DNA of 6,151 bases, taken from assembly GCA_029256865.1 (NCBI GenBank), contig JARIEH010000116.1, positions 1 to 6,151 on the forward strand, in the 5' to 3' direction. The position numbers and the translations under genes are program-made. The stretch is from Psychrobacter sp. GTDB taxonomy: Bacteria > Pseudomonadota > Gammaproteobacteria > Pseudomonadales > Moraxellaceae. Each line of letters starts with the position of its first letter. Within the stretch, counting starts at the first letter, position 1. The notes below the pieces were generated by a model. It saw only the letters and a list, made by a program, of their open reading frames with translations, made no database searches and had not been told where the DNA came from. This document shows positions 1 to 4,191 of this stretch, piece after piece.

Positions 1-1
1 A

Positions 2-517
2 TTAAACGTTAACGATGAAGAGCTACTGCAATTCCGCCAACAGTTTTTGGATGATTACGAAGCGGATATTTGTGTCGATAGTTGCCTGTTTAATGGTCTT
101 GAGGAAGTATTGCATAAGCTTGAGAAGAAGGGCGTACCTTGGGGCATCGTCACCAATAAGCCCCGCTATTTATCCGAGCAGCTGCTCGAAGCCATGCAGC
201 TAGATGAACGCTGTGCTGTGTTGGTATGTCCTGATGATGTATCACGTAACAAGCCAGATCCAGAGCCTATGTATATGGCATTAGAGAGGCTTGCCATACC
301 GCGCGGTGCAGCTGGCTCCGTACTTTATATAGGTGATCATGTGCGGGATATTGAAGCTGGTAATGCGGCTGGTATGCCGACGATTTTGGCAGCTTATGGT
401 TATATCCCCCCTGAAGATCAAAATACTCTCCAAAGTTGGGGGGCAGACTATATTACCGATAGCCCTAAACAGTTAAGTAAGCTGCTATTGTCGTCAGGTA
501 AGTTTGAATACCTTTGA
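2..517 (+). CDS. mupP: MupP/Gph-type HAD phosphatase, 5' truncated by the window edge
   Basis: This is the 3' part of a HAD-superfamily phosphatase; 171 residues are visible, in frame from base 2 to the TGA at 515-517. Numbering from the first visible residue, HAD motif II is VTNKP (Thr51), motif III is the Lys of NKPDPEP (Lys84), and motif IV is GDHVRDIEAG (111-120, with Asp112 and Asp116). Motif I (DxDGT, the nucleophile Asp) and part of the cap lie outside the window. Family members are about 225 residues, so roughly 55 are missing. The segments LVCPDDVSRNKPDPEP and AYGYIPPEDQ...WGAD match my recollection of Pseudomonas MupP, the MurNAc-6-phosphate phosphatase of cytoplasmic peptidoglycan recycling, which also lies beside a yciK-like gene. 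Such genes are often annotated gph (phosphoglycolate phosphatase). The HAD call is firm; substrate assignment to MurNAc-6-P is inference. Confidence 0.82.
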   Translation, partial: LNVNDEELLQFRQQFLDDYEADICVDSCLFNGLEEVLHKLEKKGVPWGIVTNKPRYLSEQLLEAMQLDERCAVLVCPDDVSRNKPDPEPMYMALERLAIPRGAAGSVLYIGDHVRDIEAGNAAGMPTILAAYGYIPPEDQNTLQSWGADYITDSPKQLSKLLLSSGKFEYL

Positions 518-535
518 GTTTTGAGTATTCAATAC
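504..535. repeat. Small inverted repeat at the 3' end of mupP
   Basis: TTGAATAC (504-511) is the exact reverse complement of GTATTCAA (525-532), giving 8-bp arms around a 13-base loop that contains the mupP stop codon. The right arm is also part of an 11-base self-palindrome (GTATTCAATAC, 525-535). No T-tract follows, so it does not look like an intrinsic terminator. It could mark the mupP-yciK junction for RNA folding or processing, or be chance in AT-rich sequence. Confidence 0.4.
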
Positions 536-591
536 CCCTTAATCAATAGCCCTTTATCTTTATTATAAATAGATGAGTAGTGAGTAATTTC

Positions 592-1416
592 ATGAGTGAT
601 AATGCCAATCAAGCTCTAAGCCAGTCTGCCAAATTTGCTGACAGTCACGTTTTAAGCCACGATGATATTCGTAATTATGCGCCACCTGAAGGTTGTTTAG
701 AAGGTAAAACCATCTTAGTCACAGGGGCTGGTGCGGGTATTGGACGCGTAGCAGCCCTAACCTATGCGCGTTATGGCGCTACAGTGTTACTTTTAGGGCG
801 CACCAGTAGTAAGCTTGAGCAGGTATATGATGAGATTGAAGGCTTAGGCGGTAAGCAGCCAGCAATTCTACCTATGGATTTAGAGCGAGCCACTTATGAC
901 GAGATGCAGCAGCTAGCAAACTTGATCAATAAAGAATTTGGTCAGCTCGACGGTGTCTTGCATAATGCTGGTATCCTAGGAGATCTGACGCCGCTAGAAA
1001 TGTATGATATCACCACCTTTACTAAAGTTATGCACATCAACTCTACTGCCACATTTATGCTCACTCAAGCATTATTGCCACTACTCAAAGACGCCCCCCA
1101 TGGCTCGATTGTTTTTACTTCAAGCTCAGTCGGTACTCACCCACGCGCGTTTTGGGGTGCGTACGCACTATCAAAGCAAGCGGTAGAAGGGATGAGTGAT
1201 ATCTTTACCCAAGAGACCCAGAATACTACTCACTTACGTTTTAATTGTATTAATCCTGGTGGCACGCGTACTAACATGCGTGCTCATGCCTTTCCAGGCG
1301 AGAATCCAATGACATTGAAGACGCCAGAGGAAATCATGGCAGGCTATGTTTGCCTGATGAGTGACGACAGTATGAATGTCCGTGGGCAAGTGGTAGCGTT
1401 GCAACCAAAAGACTAG
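592..1416 (+). CDS. yciK: YciK family short-chain dehydrogenase/reductase
   Basis: This is a 274-residue classical short-chain dehydrogenase with a Rossmann fold, predicted to be a cytoplasmic NAD(P)-dependent oxidoreductase. The glycine-rich cofactor motif TGAGAGIG is at 44-51, the structural motif HNAG at 124-127, the catalytic serine in TSSSVG (about 177-179), and the YxxxK pair is Tyr191 and Lys195. The stretches TYARYGATVLLLGR, LDGVLHNAG, ATFMLTQALLPLL, FTSSSVG and NCINPGGTRT...MRA closely follow E. coli YciK as I recall it, so family assignment is strong, but the physiological substrate is unknown. The protein has about 20 more N-terminal residues than E. coli YciK. An in-frame GTG at 580 would add four residues; ATG 592 is preferred because GTGAG sits 7 bases upstream, whereas 580 has no well-spaced Shine-Dalgarno. 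The gene lies 74 bases after mupP on the same strand with no terminator between, so co-transcription is likely. Confidence 0.93.
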   Translation: MSDNANQALSQSAKFADSHVLSHDDIRNYAPPEGCLEGKTILVTGAGAGIGRVAALTYARYGATVLLLGRTSSKLEQVYDEIEGLGGKQPAILPMDLERATYDEMQQLANLINKEFGQLDGVLHNAGILGDLTPLEMYDITTFTKVMHINSTATFMLTQALLPLLKDAPHGSIVFTSSSVGTHPRAFWGAYALSKQAVEGMSDIFTQETQNTTHLRFNCINPGGTRTNMRAHAFPGENPMTLKTPEEIMAGYVCLMSDDSMNVRGQVVALQPKD

Positions 1417-1462
1417 AAGGTATTGAAAGTACTTGTATTTAACCCCATCTACTTGTTATTAA

Positions 1463-1475
1463 AGCATTTAATGCT
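1463..1475. repeat. 13-base perfect palindrome in the yciK-ybiI spacer
   Basis: AGCATT-T-AATGCT is a perfect inverted repeat about 45 bases after the yciK stop and 33 bases before the ybiI start. As RNA it could form a 5-bp stem with a 3-base loop, too weak for a convincing terminator, with only four Ts a few bases downstream. As DNA it could be a half-turn-spaced operator for ybiI, but I recognise no known regulator site. The 91-base spacer shows no clear sigma70 promoter. Confidence 0.35.
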
Positions 1476-1495
1476 GAATTTTATAAACTAATCAT

Positions 1496-1501
1496 GAAGG
1501 A
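1496..1501 (+). promoter_or_regulatory. Ribosome binding site of ybiI
   Basis: GAAGGA lies 6 bases before the ATG at 1508. It is the best Shine-Dalgarno among the forward genes of the window and fixes the start of this short gene. Confidence 0.75.
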
Positions 1502-1507
1502 TAGATT

Positions 1508-1774
1508 ATGGCAGGTGGATGGTCAAGAGATGGAGCCGAGCATGAGCAAATGGATGCGACCGTCAATGACGCGCTTGATAGACTAAGACGTACACTACCG
1601 ACAGGTGAGAGCGCAGAGTATTGTGATGAATGTGGCGAGTCAATACCAGAGGCAAGGCGAAAGGCACTACCAGGGGTACAGCACTGTGTTGGCTGCCAAA
1701 CTGAACTTGAGCAAAAAACAAAAGCCACTGAACTGTTTAATCGTCGTGGTAGTAAAGACAGTCAGCTGCGTTAA
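1508..1774 (+). CDS. ybiI: YbiI-type DksA/TraR family C4 zinc-finger protein
   Basis: This small 88-residue protein carries one DksA/TraR-type zinc finger: CDEC (Cys39, Cys42) and CVGC (Cys60, Cys63) in the family context YCxxCGESIPEARRKALPGVxHC. The N-terminus (MAGGW...EQ...T..DAL.R.R) and the C-terminal tail NRRGSKDSQLR match E. coli YbiI as I recall it, with the tail apparently identical. Related DksA proteins bind the RNA polymerase secondary channel through a long coiled coil tipped by acidic residues. This protein is too short to contain that coiled coil, so a DksA-like role should not be assumed and its function is unknown. It starts 91 bases after yciK on the same strand, has its own strong ribosome binding site, and is followed at once by an intrinsic terminator, so it is either the last gene of the mupP-yciK unit or monocistronic. 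Confidence 0.93.
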   Translation: MAGGWSRDGAEHEQMDATVNDALDRLRRTLPTGESAEYCDECGESIPEARRKALPGVQHCVGCQTELEQKTKATELFNRRGSKDSQLR

Positions 1775-1777
1775 TGA

Positions 1778-1850
1778 ATAAGAAAGACGAAAAAGCCAAC
1801 CCTACTAAGCGCGTTGGCTTTTTTTGTCATAGTATTTCTGTCTTTCTTAT
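1778..1850. terminator. Nested bidirectional intrinsic terminator between convergent ybiI and the GTPase gene
   Basis: The inner stem pairs AAAAAGCCAAC (1790-1800) with GTTGGCTTTTT (1813-1823) around a 12-base loop. It is flanked by a T-run on the + strand and, because the arm begins with As, by a T-run on the - strand as well. An outer perfect 11-bp inverted repeat, ATAAGAAAGAC (1778-1788) with GTCTTTCTTAT (1840-1850), encloses it. The structure begins 4 bases after the ybiI stop, and the stop codon of the convergent gene (1847-1849) lies inside the outer right arm. It should terminate transcripts from both sides. Confidence 0.88.
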
Positions 1851-2974
1851 ACAATGAGTGCCATTAGCTCTTGGTCACAAACTTCCCAGTTTATCTTTGT
1901 TTGGCGATGGTCGTTCATTTCTGAGTCATCATTCGCCAGTAGGATAACTTCTAGGCGACTATCCGTTTGGGCAGTGGTGGTCGTAATGATTAAGCTGTCA
2001 GGGGTAAAATTCAGTTGTAACCAACCATCAGAAGTATGCACTATGCCTTTAATACGTTGCCAATGGGGCAGTAGCAATAACCATTGTTGTAAATCGTCAG
2101 CGGCAAATATCCAATAAGAAGGTAGTCGCCAGCCCGTTAATAGCATGCCTTGTTGTTCCTCATGATAGCGGTAAGGGGAAGGGTTATCTGTTAAGCGTGT
2201 GCCGTCATGAGTTACGGTTATCGGTGCGTTAGTGTTTAAATGATTGGGCGTACTTAAGCGGCCACGGGATTGCTGAGCACGTTGCTCGGCAATGGTAATG
2301 CTAGGTTGGTCAAGTTGTGTGAGGAGCTGAGTCGTTATCGATTTCGTAGACTCATGAGCATTGGCTGCAGCCCAAATGATGCGTGCTTGTGGGTTGAGAG
2401 TACTAATCCAGCTTTGCATTTCTCGTCGTTGATCTGTACTTAAGGCGTCATAACGATTAATCACAATCACGTCTGCTGCGCGTACATGCGCCTGAAAGCC
2501 TTCATGAGTACGGTATTTTTGTTGTTGCCATTGTCGGGCGTTTAATACCGTTATCACCGCTTGCATACTGAGCGCTGTTTGCCAATGCGGCTCACTCAAT
2601 TGACGGAGCAACTCATTGGGATGCGCCAATCCTGTCGGTTCGATCATCAGACGCTGCGGGTGATGCTCACTTAATAAGCGAGTCAAGGCAATTTGTAGCG
2701 GTAATTGACTGGTGCAGCAAATACAGCCACCACTGACCTCACGCATGGCCACATTATTCTTCGCGGTTTTATTTGCTTCATCTGTTCGTTCTTGAGTATT
2801 TGCTATCAGTTTGCCATCAATACCGATGCGCCCAAACTCGTTAATCAATAACGCCCAACGTTCATCCACTGGTCTGGCTGCCAGTAATTGGTTAATCACC
2901 GTTGTTTTACCAGCCCCCAAAAACCCCGTCACTAAAGTGCAGGGGACGTTTTTGATAATTTGAGAAAATGTCAT
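1847..2974 (-). CDS. COG0523/CobW-type GTP-binding metallochaperone-like protein
   Basis: This 375-residue G3E-class P-loop GTPase has Walker A GFLGAGKTT (17-25), the switch I region INEFGRIGIDGKLI (44-57), the family metal-binding CxCC motif GCICC (Cys84, Cys86, Cys87), EPTG (112-115) and a C-terminal CobW_C-like domain from about 275 (GMLLTGWRLP) to about 346. Relatives (YjiA, CobW, ZagA/ZigA) bind zinc or cobalt and use GTP hydrolysis to deliver metal to client enzymes; the client here is unknown. Two oddities stand out. The G4 guanine-specificity motif is NRYD (173-176) instead of NKxD, and there is no His-rich metal-binding stretch. It differs from E. coli YjiA (EPTG rather than ECTG, and longer), so I give no symbol. 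No Shine-Dalgarno precedes the ATG. The gene lies downstream of ompR on the same strand but behind a terminator, and I see no clear Zur box or promoter. Confidence 0.9.
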   Translation of the reverse strand: MTFSQIIKNVPCTLVTGFLGAGKTTVINQLLAARPVDERWALLINEFGRIGIDGKLIANTQERTDEANKTAKNNVAMREVSGGCICCTSQLPLQIALTRLLSEHHPQRLMIEPTGLAHPNELLRQLSEPHWQTALSMQAVITVLNARQWQQQKYRTHEGFQAHVRAADVIVINRYDALSTDQRREMQSWISTLNPQARIIWAAANAHESTKSITTQLLTQLDQPSITIAEQRAQQSRGRLSTPNHLNTNAPITVTHDGTRLTDNPSPYRYHEEQQGMLLTGWRLPSYWIFAADDLQQWLLLLPHWQRIKGIVHTSDGWLQLNFTPDSLIITTTTAQTDSRLEVILLANDDSEMNDHRQTKINWEVCDQELMALIV

Positions 2975-3025
2975 GAGTGTAGACTATTTGTCGTGCTATA
3001 AAGCAACTGCTTAAGCACAGAGCAT

Positions 3026-3060
3026 AAAAATAAAGGGCGTGTTAAACATTCAACACGCCC
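3026..3060 (-). terminator. Intrinsic terminator of ompR
   Basis: A perfect 9-bp stem (GGGCGTGTT at 3035-3043 with AACACGCCC at 3052-3060) has an 8-base loop. On the - strand it is followed by TTTATTTTT (3034 down to 3026). It starts 32 bases after the ompR stop codon. The + strand side lacks a T-tract, so it acts in one direction. It separates ompR from the GTPase gene and argues against one fully shared transcript, although read-through is possible. Confidence 0.9.
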
Positions 3061-3082
3061 CATAAAAAGACTCATTTAGCTA

Positions 3083-3111
3083 GTGGTCTTTTCTAATTGG
3101 TGGTCTTTTCT
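3083..3111. repeat. 12-bp direct repeat, 17-bp period, spanning the ompR stop codon
   Basis: GTGGTCTTTTCT occurs at 3083-3094 and again at 3100-3111. The second copy encodes the last residues of OmpR (EKTT), while the first lies mostly beyond the stop codon (3093-3095). The arrangement looks like a short tandem duplication at the gene's 3' end. Because the period is not a multiple of three, the extra copy would be read in a different frame after a stop loss. Confidence 0.7.
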
Positions 3112-3848
3112 GGCTCGGCTTCATCTGGAACGAAGACATAGCCCACGCCCCATACTGTCTGAATGTAACGCGCTTGTGAGGGATTGTCTTCAATCAGACG
3201 ACGCAGACGTGATACTTGCACATCGATTGAGCGCTCCATTGCGCCCCATTCACGGCCGCGGGCGAGGTTCATCAGCTTATCACGCGTTAGTGGCTCACGT
3301 GGATGCTGTACCAGTGCTTTTAGTACGGAAAACTCACCTGTGGTCAAGGTGACGACATTGCCATCACGCTTCAGCGTACGAGTCGATAAATCAAGTGTCC
3401 ACGGACCGAATTGAACCACTTCTATCTGATGACTTGGTGCGCCAGGTAATTCACGGTTTTGACGACGCAGTACGGCTTTGATCCGCGCCAATAGCTCTTT
3501 TGGATTAAACGGCTTGGGTAGATAGTCGTCAGCGCCCGCTTCAAGCCCTGCAATGCGATCAGCATCACCACCTTTTGCCGTCAGCATAATGATGGGAATA
3601 TCGCCTTTATCTTCGCGTAGGCGTTTACAAATACTAATGCCATCCTCGCCTGGTAGCATCAAGTCTAATACCACCAAAGAAAACAGTTCACGCTGCATGA
3701 GCTTATCCATCTGGTTGGCATCATGCGCAGTACGAACGACAAAACCATCATCTTCTAGAAAGCGTTGGAGCAAAGAACGTAAGCGTGCGTCGTCATCAAC
3801 GACTAAAATACGCTGTGTCATGGTATCGGGGCTGGTATTATCAGTCAT
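3093..3848 (-). CDS. ompR: OmpR response regulator (receiver plus winged-helix DNA-binding domain)
   Basis: This 251-residue OmpR/PhoB-family transcription factor has a receiver domain at about 12-128, with acidic pocket Asp18/Asp19, phosphoacceptor Asp62 (VVLDLMLPGEDG), Thr90 and Lys112 (PKPFNPKELLARI). A linker (ELPGAPS, 133-139), matching E. coli OmpR as I recall it, leads to a winged-helix domain at about 146-242 (GEFSVLKALV, HPREPLTRDKLMNLARGRE, MERSIDVQVSRLRRLIE, YIQTVWGVGYVFVPD). These make it OmpR proper, not a generic relative; OmpR senses envelope or osmotic state through EnvZ and controls porin and surface genes in enterics. Start ATG 3848 is chosen because AAGGA lies 7 bases upstream on the - strand; an internal Met10 would give a more E. 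coli-like N-terminus. No envZ follows: a terminator comes 32 bases after the stop. The gene is divergent from tex. Confidence 0.95.
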   Translation of the reverse strand: MTDNTSPDTMTQRILVVDDDARLRSLLQRFLEDDGFVVRTAHDANQMDKLMQRELFSLVVLDLMLPGEDGISICKRLREDKGDIPIIMLTAKGGDADRIAGLEAGADDYLPKPFNPKELLARIKAVLRRQNRELPGAPSHQIEVVQFGPWTLDLSTRTLKRDGNVVTLTTGEFSVLKALVQHPREPLTRDKLMNLARGREWGAMERSIDVQVSRLRRLIEDNPSQARYIQTVWGVGYVFVPDEAEPEKTTN

Positions 3849-3893
3849 GCAGAATTCCTTTTAGTAAAAATTATTATTGTTAAAGATGCGTCA

Positions 3894-3922
3894 GTTATTT
3901 AATTTATTAGTGGTCGTTTCAA
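3894..3922 (-). promoter_or_regulatory. Candidate sigma70 promoter of ompR
   Basis: On the - strand, TTGAAA (3922-3917, 5 of 6 to the -35 consensus) is followed after exactly 17 bases by AATAAC (3899-3894, 4 of 6 to the -10). Transcription would begin near 3887, leaving a leader of about 40 bases with the AAGGA Shine-Dalgarno. The region is AT-rich, so chance matches are possible. Confidence 0.45.
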
Positions 3923-3935
3923 GATAGAGAGCAGT

Positions 3936-3948
3936 CACAACTTTTGTG
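3936..3948. repeat. Palindrome CACAA-CTT-TTGTG upstream of the ompR promoter
   Basis: This inverted repeat has 5-bp arms and a 3-base centre, 14 bases upstream of the candidate ompR -35. Its position suits an activator or autoregulatory site, but I cannot match it to a specific regulator. Confidence 0.4.
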
Positions 3949-3966
3949 CAACCGTGAAGTATTGGT

Positions 3967-3983
3967 TAATATTTATAATATTA
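3967..3983. repeat. 17-base AT-only palindrome in the ompR-tex spacer
   Basis: TAATATT-TAT-AATATTA has perfect 7-bp arms around 3 bases, consisting entirely of A and T. It is symmetrical enough to be an operator or a bent or melting-prone site between the two divergent promoters. In sequence this AT-rich, chance cannot be excluded. Confidence 0.45.
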
Positions 3984-4000
3984 CTGCTTTAGTGTATAAG

Positions 4001-4022
4001 ATTGCACCACTAATTGCATCAC
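4001..4022. repeat. Imperfect 12-base-period direct repeat
   Basis: ATTGCACCAC (4001-4010) and ATTGCATCAC (4013-4022) differ at one base and lie about one helical turn apart (12 bases), so a protein dimer could bind both on the same face. It is weak evidence on its own. Confidence 0.35.
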
Positions 4023-4149
4023 TCATGCACATAAATGCTGTATGGGTTTGTTTAATAGGGCAGTAGAGTGTCTGATATAGGGTGATTTGGGCCATAAAAA
4101 CCCTGATAAGTAACGAAAATATAAAAAGGATTTTTATTCATGCAGCTTT

Positions 4150-4158
4150 TGCTATAAT
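4150..4158 (+). promoter_or_regulatory. Extended -10 promoter of tex
   Basis: TGCTATAAT is a perfect extended -10 element (TGnTATAAT). The -35 region, TTTTTA at 4131-4136, is poor, as is usual for extended -10 promoters. Transcription would start near 4165, giving a leader of about 27 bases to ATG 4192 or about 12 bases to the in-frame ATG 4177. Confidence 0.75.
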
Positions 4159-4191
4159 GCAAAACAACATTTCTTAATGATTGATACGTAT

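Larger units (their letters stand above)
3849..4191. other. Divergent ompR-tex intergenic region
   Basis: This AT-rich, non-coding spacer of 343 bases lies between the divergent starts of ompR and tex. It holds the ompR Shine-Dalgarno (TCCTT, 3856-3860 on the + strand), a probable ompR promoter (3894-3922), a strong extended -10 for tex (4150-4158), a 13-base palindrome (3936-3948), a 17-base AT-only palindrome (3967-3983) and a short imperfect direct repeat (4001-4022). About 120 bases (4023-4149) show nothing I can name. No convincing ORF, tRNA or terminator is visible; the ORF antisense to its right end overlaps the tex start and looks spurious. Confidence 0.8.

Noticed and set aside
15..203. 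62-codon ORF overlapping mupP in another frame
   Set aside because: It overlaps the clear HAD-phosphatase frame completely and has no domain or ribosome site; a shadow.
1463..1475. Palindrome as a terminator of yciK
   Set aside because: The stem is only 5-6 bp with almost no loop, and no proper T-tract follows.
1492..1728. 78-codon ORF antisense to ybiI
   Set aside because: It covers the well-supported zinc-finger gene on the opposite strand; its Ser/Cys-rich translation is typical of an antisense shadow.
3083..3352. 89-codon + strand ORF antisense to ompR
   Set aside because: It lies within the unmistakable OmpR coding sequence; it has Arg/His-rich, low-complexity composition and no motif.
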